From positions 12,441,774 to 12,505,773 of the forward strand of contig NC_088647.1 of the NCBI RefSeq assembly GCF_964019385.1: DNA of 64,000 nucleotides, given 5' to 3'. A model generated the notes under the pieces. The model was not told the DNA's origin. It did not search any database and saw only the letters and a list, made by a program, of their open reading frames with translations. Every line of letters begins with the position of its first letter. Position 1 is the first letter of the stretch. Below, piece after piece: positions 45,751 to 57,237 of this stretch. A program made the position numbers and the translations under genes. The DNA is from Sycon ciliatum. Lineage: Eukaryota; Porifera; Calcarea; Leucosolenida; Sycettidae.

Positions 45751-46180
45751 TTACCTGGTTTTGAGGGAAAGAGACAAACGGGAAAAGTCTGAAGAAAAAA
45801 TTGACTGTCACCACCAGGACTCGAACCAGGGACCCTCGCTTGTAGCCAGCGATGCTCTAACCACTGAGCTATGGTTTAGTCATCATCCAAGCAGAGACCG
45901 TTCAACGTTTTCTTCAGACTTCGTGACTCACACTTCCTGTGAATCCACACAGGCGGGTGGGACGCAGCCCTCACTGTACCCACACACTTCACGTACAAAC
46001 TAGCACGCGGGGAGCCCCAAGTCATAAAATATTACCTGGTTTTGAGGGAAAGAGACAAACGGGAAAAGTCTGAAGAAAAAATTGACTGTCACCACCAGGA
46101 CTCGAACCAGGGACCCTCGCTTGTAGCCAGCGATGCTCTAACCACTGAGCTATGGTTTAGTCGTCATCCAAGCAGAGACC
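45751..46180 (-). mobile_element. TR2 tandem array (about 1.5 units of 281 bp)
   Basis: Minus-strand tRNA-like units begin at 45751 and 46032 (period 281). Each has B box and A box in the sense strand and the same pyrimidine-rich tail as 22489-22614. The unit between tRNA heads includes about 150 bp absent from the single copy. The right end is a truncation at CAGAGACC. There is no inverted partner. Confidence 0.7.

Positions 46181-46212
<32 letters not shown>
46181..46212. repeat. (TAA)n tract, short
   Basis: Between TR2 and RZ1 array 2. Confidence 0.95.
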
Positions 46213-46213
<1 letters not shown>

Positions 46214-46753
46214 TTGAAACTCGGGTATTGAGCCAATAATAAAAGGAGAAAGGGAAAAGGACATATGGAAACGAGTTAAGAGTAACTCTCCACCACTGTA
46301 ACTAGATACTATATACAGTCAGAAAGTGCAACAACTAGGCACAAAACTGACAGAGTACTGAGACATTCGACGTCCTGACACCTAGCTTCAACACATCTCC
46401 GTAGCGCTAACCGACAGCCTTCCAACTTGGAAGGTTCGAGGTTATGGAAAGACCAAAGAGGGGAAGGCAAGCGCAACGAAAACGAGCACAAGCTACAGTC
46501 CCAACGGAACAAAGAATGTCGATTGTCACTGGACGATGACGAGACCAGTAGGCGATTTGACAAAGCGGTCTAACTACAATTCGAAGCAGCAAAGCAGCAC
46601 ACCACCCAACTTGGGTGGGTCAAAAATATCAAAGATAAGTTAAGAAGGGGGAAGCTTTGCGAGAACGAATTGTACAAGCCGAAATCTAAACTCCTACAGT
46701 ACTCCTCATGCATGACATTGTGATGGACTAGTTAACTACAAAACAAGTTGTTT

Positions 46754-46802
46754 CACACGACGTACGTTTCGCCGTATGGTTCGTGACGGCTCATCAGGTG
46801 TG
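46754..46802 (-). ncRNA. RZ1 hammerhead ribozymes of array 2, minus copies (first shown)
   Basis: Same 49-nt motif as array 1 with no change. Minus copies start at 46754, 47346, 47939, 48532 and 49125. Confidence 0.93.
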
Positions 46803-49800
46803 CAATTTGAAACTCGGGTATTGAGCCAATAATAAAAGGAGAAAGGGAAAAGGACATATGGAAACGAGTTAAGAGTAACTCTCCACCACTGTAACTAGAT
46901 ACTATATACAGTCAGAAAGTGCAACAACTAGGCACAAAACTGACAGAGTACTGAGACATTCGACGTCCTGACACCTAGCTTCAACACATCTCCGTAGCGC
47001 TAACCGACAGCCTTCCAACTTGGAAGGTTCGAGGTTATGGAAAGACCAAAGAGGGGAAGGCAAGCGCAACGAAAACGAGCACAAGCTACAGTCCCAACGG
47101 AACAAAGAATGTCGATTGTCACTGGACGATGACGAGACCAGTAGGCGATTTGACAAAGCGGTCTAACTACAATTCGAAGCAGCAAAGCAGCACACCACCC
47201 AACTTGGGTGGGTCAAAATATCAAAGATAAGTTAAGAAGGGGGAAGCTTTGCGAGAACGAATTGTACAAGCCGAAATCTAAACTCCTACAGTACTCCTCA
47301 TGCATGACATTGTGATGGACTAGTTAACTACAAAACAAGTTGTTTCACACGACGTACGTTTCGCCGTATGGTTCGTGACGGCTCATCAGGTGTGCAATTT
47401 GAAACTCGGGTATTGAGCCAATAATAAAAGGAGAAAGGGAAAAGGACATATGGAAACGAGTTAAGAGTAACTCTCCACCACTGTAACTAGATACTATATA
47501 CAGTCAGAAAGTGCAACAACTAGGCACAAAACTGACAGAGTACTGAGACATTCGACGTCCTGACACCTAGCTTCAACACATCTCCGTAGCGCTAACCGAC
47601 AGCCTTCCAACTTGGAAGGTTCGAGGTTATGGAAAGACCAAAGAGGGGAAGGCAAGCGCAACGAAAACGAGCACAAGCTACAGTCCCAACGGAACAAAGA
47701 ATGTCGATTGTCACTGGACGATGACGAGACCAGTAGGCGATTTGACAAAGCGGTCTAACTACAATTCGAAGCAGCAAAGCAGCACACCACCCAACTTGGG
47801 TGGGTCAAAAATATCAAAGATAAGTTAAGAAGGGGGAAGCTTTGCGAGAACGAATTGTACAAGCCGAAATCTAAACTCCTACAGTACTCCTCATGCATGA
47901 CATTGTGATGGACTAGTTAACTACAAAACAAGTTGTTTCACACGACGTACGTTTCGCCGTATGGTTCGTGACGGCTCATCAGGTGTGCAATTTGAAACTC
48001 GGGTATTGAGCCAATAATAAAAGGAGAAAGGGAAAAGGACATATGGAAACGAGTTAAGAGTAACTCTCCACCACTGTAACTAGATACTATATACAGTCAG
48101 AAAGTGCAACAACTAGGCACAAAACTGACAGAGTACTGAGACATTCGACGTCCTGACACCTAGCTTCAACACATCTCCGTAGCGCTAACCGACAGCCTTC
48201 CAACTTGGAAGGTTCGAGGTTATGGAAAGACCAAAGAGGGGAAGGCAAGCGCAACGAAAACGAGCACAAGCTACAGTCCCAACGGAACAAAGAATGTCGA
48301 TTGTCACTGGACGATGACGAGACCAGTAGGCGATTTGACAAAGCGGTCTAACTACAATTCGAAGCAGCAAAGCAGCACACCACCCAACTTGGGTGGGTCA
48401 AAAATATCAAAGATAAGTTAAGAAGGGGGAAGCTTTGCGAGAACGAATTGTACAAGCCGAAATCTAAACTCCTACAGTACTCCTCATGCATGACATTGTG
48501 ATGGACTAGTTAACTACAAAACAAGTTGTTTCACACGACGTACGTTTCGCCGTATGGTTCGTGACGGCTCATCAGGTGTGCAATTTGAAACTCGGGTATT
48601 GAGCCAATAATAAAAGGAGAAAGGGAAAAGGACATATGGAAACGAGTTAAGAGTAACTCTCCACCACTGTAACTAGATACTATATACAGTCAGAAAGTGC
48701 AACAACTAGGCACAAAACTGACAGAGTACTGAGACATTCGACGTCCTGACACCTAGCTTCAACACATCTCCGTAGCGCTAACCGACAGCCTTCCAACTTG
48801 GAAGGTTCGAGGTTATGGAAAGACCAAAGAGGGGAAGGCAAGCGCAACGAAAACGAGCACAAGCTACAGTCCCAACGGAACAAAGAATGTCGATTGTCAC
48901 TGGACGATGACGAGACCAGTAGGCGATTTGACAAAGCGGTCTAACTACAATTCGAAGCAGCAAAGCAGCACACCACCCAACTTGGGTGGGTCAAAAATAT
49001 CAAAGATAAGTTAAGAAGGGGGAAGCTTTGCGAGAACGAATTGTACAAGCCGAAATCTAAACTCCTACAGTACTCCTCATGCATGACATTGTGATGGACT
49101 AGTTAACTACAAAACAAGTTGTTTCACACGACGTACGTTTCGCCGTATGGTTCGTGACGGCTCATCAGGTGTGCAATTTGAAACTCGGGTATTGAGCCAA
49201 TAATAAAAGGAGAAAGGGAAAAGGACATATGGAAACGAGTTAAGAGTAACTCTCCACCACTGTAACTAGATACTATATACAGTCAGAAAGTGCAACAACT
49301 AGGCACAAAACTGACAGAGTACTGAGACATTCGACGTCCTGACACCTAGCTTCAACACATCTCCGTAGCGCTAACCGACAGCCTTCCAACTTGGAAGGTT
49401 CGAGGTTCGTTCTCGCAAAGCTTCCCCCTTCTTAACTTATCTTTGATATTTTTGACCCACCCAAGTTGGGTGGTGTGCTGCTTTGCTGCTTCGAATTGTA
49501 GTTAGACCGCTTTGTCAAATCGCCTACTGGTCTCGTCATCGTCCAGTGACAATCGACATTCTTTGTTCCGTTGGGACTGTAGCTTGTGCTCGTTTTCGTT
49601 GCGCTTGCCTTCCCCTCTTTGGTCTTTCCATAACCTCGAACCTTCCAAGTTGGAAGGCTGTCGGTTAGCGCTACGGAGATGTGTTGAAGCTAGGTGTCAG
49701 GACGTCGAATGTCTCAGTACTCTGTCAGTTTTGTGCCTAGTTGTTGCACTTTCTGACTGTATATAGTATCTAGTTACAGTGGTGGAGAGTTACTCTTAAC

Positions 49801-49865
49801 TCGTTTCCATATGTCCTTTTCCCTTTCTCCTTTTATTATTGGCTCAATACCCGAGTTTCAAATTG

Positions 49866-49914
49866 CACACCTGATGAGCCGTCACGAACCATACGGCGAA
49901 ACGTACGTCGTGTG
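49866..49914 (+). ncRNA. RZ1 hammerhead ribozymes of array 2, plus copies (first shown)
   Basis: Plus copies start at 49866, 50459 and 51052. Core, stem II (5 bp) and palindromic stem III are identical to array 1. Confidence 0.93.
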
Positions 49915-51610
49915 AAACAACTTGTTTTGTAGTTAACTAGTCCATCACAATGTCATGCATGAGGAGTACTGTAGGAGTTTAGATTTCGGCTTGTACAATT
50001 CGTTCTCGCAAAGCTTCCCCCTTCTTAACTTATCTTTGATATTTTTGACCCACCCAAGTTGGGTGGTGTGCTGCTTTGCTGCTTCGAATTGTAGTTAGAC
50101 CGCTTTGTCAAATCGCCTACTGGTCTCGTCATCGTCCAGTGACAATCGACATTCTTTGTTCCGTTGGGACTGTAGCTTGTGCTCGTTTTCGTTGCGCTTG
50201 CCTTCCCCTCTTTGGTCTTTCCATAACCTCGAACCTTCCAAGTTGGAAGGCTGTCGGTTAGCGCTACGGAGATGTGTTGAAGCTAGGTGTCAGGACGTCG
50301 AATGTCTCAGTACTCTGTCAGTTTTGTGCCTAGTTGTTGCACTTTCTGACTGTATATAGTATCTAGTTACAGTGGTGGAGAGTTACTCTTAACTCGTTTC
50401 CATATGTCCTTTTCCCTTTCTCCTTTTATTATTGGCTCAATACCCGAGTTTCAAATTGCACACCTGATGAGCCGTCACGAACCATACGGCGAAACGTACG
50501 TCGTGTGAAACAACTTGTTTTGTAGTTAACTAGTCCATCACAATGTCATGCATGAGGAGTACTGTAGGAGTTTAGATTTCGGCTTGTACAATTCGTTCTC
50601 GCAAAGCTTCCCCCTTCTTAACTTATCTTTGATATTTTTGACCCACCCAAGTTGGGTGGTGTGCTGCTTTGCTGCTTCGAATTGTAGTTAGACCGCTTTG
50701 TCAAATCGCCTACTGGTCTCGTCATCGTCCAGTGACAATCGACATTCTTTGTTCCGTTGGGACTGTAGCTTGTGCTCGTTTTCGTTGCGCTTGCCTTCCC
50801 CTCTTTGGTCTTTCCATAACCTCGAACCTTCCAAGTTGGAAGGCTGTCGGTTAGCGCTACGGAGATGTGTTGAAGCTAGGTGTCAGGACGTCGAATGTCT
50901 CAGTACTCTGTCAGTTTTGTGCCTAGTTGTTGCACTTTCTGACTGTATATAGTATCTAGTTACAGTGGTGGAGAGTTACTCTTAACTCGTTTCCATATGT
51001 CCTTTTCCCTTTCTCCTTTTATTATTGGCTCAATACCCGAGTTTCAAATTGCACACCTGATGAGCCGTCACGAACCATACGGCGAAACGTACGTCGTGTG
51101 AAACAACTTGTTTTGTAGTTAACTAGTCCATCACAATGTCATGCATGAGGAGTACTGTAGGAGTTTAGATTTCGGCTTGTACAATTCGTTCTCGCAAAGC
51201 TTCCCCCTTCTTAACTTATCTTTGATATTTTTGACCCACCCAAGTTGGGTGGTGTGCTGCTTTGCTGCTTCGAATTGTAGTTAGACCGCTTTGTCAAATC
51301 GCCTACTGGTCTCGTCATCGTCCAGTGACAATCGACATTCTTTGTTCCGTTGGGACTGTAGCTTGTGCTCGTTTTCGTTGCGCTTGCCTTCCCCTCTTTG
51401 GTCTTTCCATAACCTCGAACCTTCCAAGTTGGAAGGCTGTCGGTTAGCGCTACGGAGATGTGTTGAAGCTAGGTGTCAGGACGTCGAATGTCTCAGTACT
51501 CTGTCAGTTTTGTGCCTAGTTGTTGCACTTTCTGACTGTATATAGTATCTAGTTACAGTGGTGGAGAGTTACTCTTAACTCGTTTCCATATGTCCTTTTC
51601 CCTTTCTCCT

Positions 51611-51637
51611 AATAATAATAATAATAATAATAATAAT
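51611..51637. repeat. (TAA)n tract, short
   Basis: Between RZ1 array 2 and RZ2 copy 2. Confidence 0.95.
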
Positions 51638-51966
51638 ACGAAGTAGTGGTTGCGACTTCGGCGATGATTTGTAAGAAAGGTTTGCTCCCCACACCGGAGC
51701 TCGCGCTATTCCGCCGACTTTACTTGACACTTGACTGACTCACGACTGCCATCCAGAGCACACGAGAAGTCCATCGAACCTTCGACTCGGCAAACCTGCA
51801 AGAAAGCACCACTCCCTGCTCAATACACAGTGTTTCGGGGAATTCACCCCTCATCAGTTGAGCTTGAGTAGGCTGAGGAAGATTGTGCAGTCGTGAGTCA
51901 GTCAAGTGTCAAGTAAAGTCGGCGGAATAGCGCGAGCTCCGGTGTGGGGAGCAAACCTTTCTTACA
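51638..51966. mobile_element. RZ2 retrozyme copy 2, head-to-head foldback
   Basis: A minus-strand copy (51638-51888) is joined to a plus-strand 3' stub (about 51889-51966) that repeats the region after the ribozyme. The left outer end is long (adds 27 bp ending CCACTTCGT) and the right is short (...TTCTTACAAA). So RZ2 shows the same foldback and asymmetric ends as RZ1 and the PLEs. It is non-coding. Confidence 0.82.
51818..51863 (-). ncRNA. Hammerhead ribozyme of RZ2, copy 2
   Basis: Same motif as 14218-14263, 37600 bp away, unchanged. Confidence 0.9.
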
Positions 51967-51988
51967 AATAATAATAATAATAATAATA
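51967..51988. repeat. (TAA)n tract, short, last of the mosaic
   Basis: Right boundary of the TAA-anchored retroelement region. Confidence 0.93.
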
Positions 51989-53040
51989 TTATGATAGTGT
52001 TATGAAGCATTTCAATGGGCAGCCAAGTTCAGCGGCTGCAAGAACTGCCGGAACACCGGTGTCCGCAGTGTCAACATATCGGCGACCTCTATAGCCTCGC
52101 AGAGCCATCACGGAAGCTCGGACCAGAGCAAAGGATAACCGGCATCTGATGACAGCCAGCGTGGTGCCGAAATCTTCTCCCGTTTTCTCTGATCGGAGGC
52201 AGGCGATCTGGCTGAACAAATTCTGGGCAGCCTTTCCATGACCTGATGCAACTAAAACCACTGGAACGAAAGAACCATGCTCAACATGCAGTATTCGCTG
52301 CTCATACTTTCTTCGCTTTTCCTTCTCATGATGGAGGTAGGAGGCAGGCAAGGATGATTGACATTGCTCGGTGCATGCGGATTGAATATGCGGATGTCTA
52401 GAAAAGAACGTTCGAATCGACTTCCCCATAAGCCACTGACAGCAACATCCAGACGAGCACCATCCTCAATTGAATTAGAGCGAAGAGGAAAGCACTCAGG
52501 AAGCGGCTGCAGGTGGGGCTCCAGAGCGACATCATGGGCAACGCCCTTCAAAAGGTCGGCGATGATGTCTCTGACGGCATTGTGGCGAATGGATGGGTAG
52601 CCCTCCAGTTGGACATGAGAGGGCATGGCTGACGTTAAACCCCTTGTCACACGAACATCTGGACGGCAGCGATGGAGCGCTTGAGCGGCTCAGGTGCCTG
52701 CTGGGAGATAGTTGAGGCAACGTGCTGCTCCTCACGACGGATGTCAGCGTGGCATGAGGATAGCATGCTTCTCATACGTTGAGGGATATCACCAAGAAGA
52801 GCATCATGAACCAAGATCTTGTCAACGAGTGGCTGTGTGACCTTTACAGACACTTGGTACTGGCTTACAAGGGAGGTGGGGTTGATAATCCCGAGACCTC
52901 CATGTCGACAGGGCATTGCTAGCGCGGCTCTTTCCTCTTCCCCAGGTGCTGGTCGTCCCGTGAGGGAAGGCAGAAATCGATTGCGAAGAGCATCCTCCAA
53001 AGGCTTGCAAGCTGCAACTCGAGGTGCCGAAAGGCGGGCT
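51989..53040 (-). pseudogene. RLE-H-type LINE fragment 3, decayed
   Basis: Minus-strand LINE C-terminus spread over three frames (53000-52647, 52650-52252, 52429-51989), so at least two frameshifts. Recognisable parts in order: NPTSLVSQYQVS and PLVDKILVHD, a Cys/His knuckle (CSCDKGFNVSHALSC), SIRHNAVRDIIADLL, EPHLQPLPE, ARLDVAVSGLW and SFLDIRIFNPHAPS, then the helical block and LVRASVMALRGYRG. It is older than the TAA-bounded fragments 1 and 2. Confidence 0.7.
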
Positions 53041-53802
53041 AACGCCCCTACATGGCTACTTCCCCTTGTCTAACCCCCAAGACGAAATGATAGTAGCAGA
53101 CTGGCCGAAATTTAAAAAAAAATGCTCCATTACCCTGGCTAGATAGGACCACTTGTGCCGAAGACCTTGAGTGAGACTGAGAGCTGCAAAAGCCGCTACA
53201 TAACACCATGATCGTCAGTCATGCACATGCATGTACACAGTCACTGGTCATTTTTCAAGGCAATGACTTTCATGGGTTTTTTTCACTCTTGACTCTTGGC
53301 AAAGAGTCTTGGCTTGCACATCCTCACAAATAATTCAGACACAACCGGTCCGTGTACCACTGTGTCCCTGCTCACAACTAACTTCCACAACTGGCACAAG
53401 GCAGCACAATCTCCAAGCGGCCGGCTGCGGGCTGGATACTAGCCACACTGAAAAAAGAATAAAATCTCACATCCGATTTTTCGGGCAAGGCCCATCTTCT
53501 TGCTAGCTACTGTCTACTGCCTGGTAGAAGTACATGTAGTAAGTTTCTATTCGCTTCTACTTTCTTTTGCTTCAGTTCTAGTACAATCACAGTAAAAAAT
53601 AGTGATCCCACAGTAAGAGAGAATTATTTTTACGGAAGAGCAAGTAAGTAAGAAGACCCAGGGGTCGATACTCTCCTTACAATACAGTGAATAAAGTAAA
53701 GGCTGGGTACGGGTCTGGAACCTTCCCTTTCTCCAGTACAGTTTTACATAGCATCCGAAATCTTTGAACGCCAGAATTAAATTATTTGTCAGGATCTCAG
53801 CA
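53041..53802. other. Gap upstream of the dehydrogenase gene
   Basis: No gene or clear repeat seen. A run of A at 53113-53121 and possible promoter sequence for the downstream gene, but no convincing TATA box. Confidence 0.5.
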
Positions 53803-54642
53803 ATGGCTGAAACGGCTAGCTTCCCTCGCACGGTGTTAGTGACCGGAGCAAATCGTGGTATTGGTTTGGGAATAGTCAGACAAATGCTGCAGTCCGGTGC
53901 GACTAGTCCTGCTGCCGTGGTTGCTGGTAGTCCAGACTTCCTATTCGCTACACATCGTGCGCCGCTAGGGAGTGACACTATGGCGGATTTGGAATCGCTG
54001 GCGAAAGAACACCCCAAACTCCATCTCTTGAAACTTGACGTGAAAGACGAATGTGGAATCAAACGTATTGCTGATTCTGTTGAGAAGGCTGTGGGAGAGC
54101 TGGGGCTGAACTTACTCATCAATAACAGTGGGCTGAATGATCCAGCTGATAGGCATGCCAACATCAGTGAACTGGACAGTGCGGCTATGCTTGAGCACTT
54201 GTCAGTCAACACAATAGGGCCAGTATTGCTGACGCAGGCCTTCATGCCTCTACTACAACGTGCTGCAGATCAGAATGCCAGTGAAGCGCTGGGAAGCCAG
54301 AGGGCCGCAGTGGTCTATGTAAGCTCACGACTTGGCTCAGTGGCCCTGAGCAGTGAAGGACGCGTTGAGGCAGTCCACAACACAAAGTGCAGGATGTATG
54401 CGTATCGATGCAGCAAATCGGCATTGAACATGATGGCAAGGGTCATGTCGTACGAACTGCAGCCACTTGGTATTCTTTCCTTACTGATTCATCCCGGCTG
54501 GGTGAAGACAGGAATGGGCGGTGCGAATGCTGATTTTGAAGTGGCCGACTCCGTACGCGGCATATTGACACAAGTGCGTAAGCTAGATGAGGAGCATAAT
54601 GGAGCCTTTGTGTCTCATACCGGGGAAGTACTGCCATGGTGA
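53803..54642 (+). CDS. Short-chain dehydrogenase/reductase, C-factor/sniffer-like (279 aa)
   Basis: An intronless host gene. ATG 53803 sits in a good context (GCAATGG); a longer frame upstream has no ATG. The Rossmann motif TGANRGIG is at 14-21, the D79-V80 turn, NNSG at 107-110 (usual NNAG), the Ser region VSSRLGS (~173-179) and the catalytic Y201-x3-K205 (YRCSK). HPGWVKTGMGG follows. It fits cytosolic NAD(P)(H)-dependent reductases of the sniffer/C-factor group, which reduce carbonyl compounds; the substrate is not predictable. All catalytic positions are present. It lies apart from the retroelement mosaic, with no operon context. Confidence 0.87.
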   Translation: MAETASFPRTVLVTGANRGIGLGIVRQMLQSGATSPAAVVAGSPDFLFATHRAPLGSDTMADLESLAKEHPKLHLLKLDVKDECGIKRIADSVEKAVGELGLNLLINNSGLNDPADRHANISELDSAAMLEHLSVNTIGPVLLTQAFMPLLQRAADQNASEALGSQRAAVVYVSSRLGSVALSSEGRVEAVHNTKCRMYAYRCSKSALNMMARVMSYELQPLGILSLLIHPGWVKTGMGGANADFEVADSVRGILTQVRKLDEEHNGAFVSHTGEVLPW

Positions 54643-55679
54643 ACCGGCTGTCAGCCTCCGTTGACGCAATTAATTGCTTGCTACTACACGTGTGAACAGG
54701 GTCACCGGAAGATGTTTTTGATTCGTTCGGCATCACCGTAGTCTTTCGTACTTTGTGTATAATACAGCGGGCAGTACACACAACCTCCTCAGCAGTGAAC
54801 ATGCGTTGGTGGCTAACAAAGTTGGTCCCGGTTGGCGACCTGACCAACCGGACGGGTTCCGGCGGGCCTGATGAATGTGAATTTACAATGATCTGCAGCT
54901 GAAAACCACACCGTGAGTGTACACTATGATGATCCGCGGTGACGTACAGAACAACCGGACAATGAACACACTGACTCGGCGCTACAAAATACGACCCTCA
55001 TGCAAACTCGCGGAAATCTTTTTCAGATGCCCAGCAATTGTACCAGTAAGTGGGTATGAATCAATCTTTAATCCTTATATATGTAATCTTTAATCCTTTA
55101 TCATCACTGTAAGTTCCATGCAATCATGTACTCGTGTCATATAATTATTTATTCACCCATTGCCACCGCACGCATATCAATACATGCAGTCGCAATAATC
55201 CTTTGTGTTTCACTGGAAAATTGGAAGTCCCTTTTCGGGTTTGGTTTTGGATACAGGATGAATATGGGACAGACTTTGGACAGTCAAATTATTTGCAGCA
55301 CTGCTGAGATCTCTATTATCATTGAATATTGCTGGAACCGTGATAATGCATAATTGTTTCATCCGATGATTTCTTAAGTTATCACTTCGGCTTCTGCAGC
55401 CATACTGCACGCTGCCGCTGCCGGCTCAATGGGCTCTCACTCCACGGCAGCGACCTATTTTTATCGTTACTAACGTTGTCTCGTATTCATATTACATGTA
55501 CTTACTAGCTAGGTGTGATAGTAGTAGGCGGAGCAGGCTAGAGACTGCAGCGTAACGTTATCAAGCAAGCCATAGCATGTAAGACACACCAGAACAGACT
55601 GCAGCCGTGGATTATTACTGTGCAGTTGCTGTCATGCACTGCTGACCACATAACCGATTGCGCTATATGTACTCTCATT
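54643..55679. other. Intergenic, no recognised feature
   Basis: Unique-looking sequence of mixed composition. Two near-identical short phrases (ATCTTTAATCCTT at 55062 and 55086) are the only repeats noticed. No gene is supported. Confidence 0.5.
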
Positions 55680-55925
55680 TCTATTTTTGAGGAAATCCTC
55701 CAAGACTTGGCATTCTTCTTCGGTCCCGGGCTGAGTCCTGTGTTGGAGCTACTTCAAATAGGTATCATGCCATTGAATGTGTCAGTACTCCTCGTCAGTT
55801 TTGTGCCATGTTGTTGCACTAGCGGACTGTGTAATTATGATCTCAGTTGCATTAATGCACAGTTTGTCATTACTCGTAACATCGTTGTCCTTCCTTTTAT
55901 TAGTTGTAGGGTTCTTCCTACATAC
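55680..55925 (+). mobile_element. Diverged RZ1-like relic
   Basis: Collinear with the RZ1 unit in sense orientation. Best matches are TCAGTACTC, GTCAGTTTTGTGCC, TGTTGCACT and GACTGT at 55787-55830. Weaker matches continue to the equivalents of CTTTTCCCTTTCTCC and TTTTATTATTGG (55885-55910). No hammerhead core is present and it is not next to a TAA tract. It could be an old, unconstrained insertion. Confidence 0.5.
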
Positions 55926-56967
55926 ATGCAAGAGTACATAACTTCTCTTGCATGCCGGTATGTCACTGCCTTTGCATCTACCCGGGTACATGTACCGTCC
56001 AGGGAGTTGCATAGACCCCATCATGTGTGTGTCATAATATTATAGACTCTCCAGTCTACACTAACACGCACGCATAACGGTTACAGGCCCACATCACAGG
56101 CTATCGGTTACTACACTAAACCCTTGTAATAACAATAGTGCCTACATTATTAGTATGCATCATACACTAGAAACCTCGTTGAGAAACTTACACGGATAAT
56201 ACAAAATTTCGCTTTGAGAAACTAGTGTTCATAGCTCTATTGAATAAACCACTGCACTGTGCATTCACTGGGTATACAAATTCATAGCTTTAAAATAATT
56301 ATGGGTACGAAGAGCTACCGCTATCTGTGCCGGGGTATTGTGAACAAATAGTGCCATCGGGCACTGGTCCATTGGCCTTGGTCAAGTTAGTGTTCGCCGT
56401 CCTAAAGAGTTTTCACCAGGGAATCCTGGCTTTCACGACCGTAGTCTGGTTTTCACTGGAGTCTAGATCTACATCAGCCGCATGATGTCACCGCGCCGGT
56501 GAGCGGTCTTGTTTTATCCCAACTGCGGCCCCACATTAATTAAAGGGGAAGTTAATTCAGCATGTACCGGTGCAAGATCATCGGATGTTGGTATTGTATT
56601 GGCAAGACTAACTTTAGAAGTTCAAGTTAGGGCTAGGCCATGGACTCTTGCCTGAGTCTTGGTTGATACCAGGGAGTCATCAAATACCGGTATTTGACGA
56701 TTCCCTAGTTGATTCTACCAAGACTAAAGTGCATCGAAACTGTTCTGAGTTTGGGTTTATGAACTACATTGTACATGTATGTAGATCTACTCGTGATATT
56801 AGAGAGGTTCCGCACTACGTAAAGTTGAGCAACTTTACGTTAGTGGGCGGGGAAAACCCGTGAATTCGCGAGTTTGTACTCCACTTACGGAAAGTTGTCT
56901 ACGGAGAGTACCAGTCCATCCTCAAGCGTGCAAAAAACAGATCTCTCCCACTACATTCAATCGAGAC
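55926..56967. other. Intergenic, no recognised feature
   Basis: No ORF with recognisable domains. Short unrelated frames only. Confidence 0.5.
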
Positions 56968-56970
56968 TTA

Positions 56971-57219
56971 GGGTGCGTCCTTATATTCTCTAGCTTCTAG
57001 AAGAAGAAAAGAGAAGTCGAAGAAACTGGGATTACTCAAGAACGGGTCTCGAAGGAGATATTTTGCACATGTCAAGCAAAATGAAGCGTCAAAGGGGCCG
57101 CGATCTTGAGTGATGAATGTATGTGCGTACGCGAAAAGGGAATGCGTACACTCATGATGAACACGTGGCTTTTAGTCGTAGTTCGCATGCGCTGATCCCA
57201 AACCGCGGGAATCTCCAAG
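56971..57219 (+). mobile_element. PIF/Harbinger-like MITE, left part only
   Basis: Direct repeat of the left ~250 bp of the MITE at 57238, starting with TTA then GGGTGCGTCC. It lacks the right terminus, so it is truncated. The two copies are adjacent. Confidence 0.6.
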
Positions 57220-57237
57220 TACACTGTAAGTAACTTA

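Larger units (their letters stand above)
46213..51610. mobile_element. RZ1 array 2: ~9 hammerhead units of 592/593 bp, head-to-head
   Basis: About 5.4 minus units (46213-49407) then about 3.7 plus units (49408-51610). One unit is 592 bp through loss of one A near 47216; the others are 593. It is a different RZ1 subfamily from array 1: many substitutions are spread over the unit, but the ribozyme region is unchanged. The switch near 49407 shares 2 bp. The left outer end is long (GAGTTTCAAATT in sense) and the right is short (TTTCTCCT), the reverse of array 1. Confidence 0.88.

Noticed and set aside
45880-45975. Possible hammerhead in the TR2 spacer (CTGAAGA followed by AACGTTGAAC in sense)
   Set aside because: Stem II cannot form properly and the required GAAA is GAAC. 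No stem I is found.
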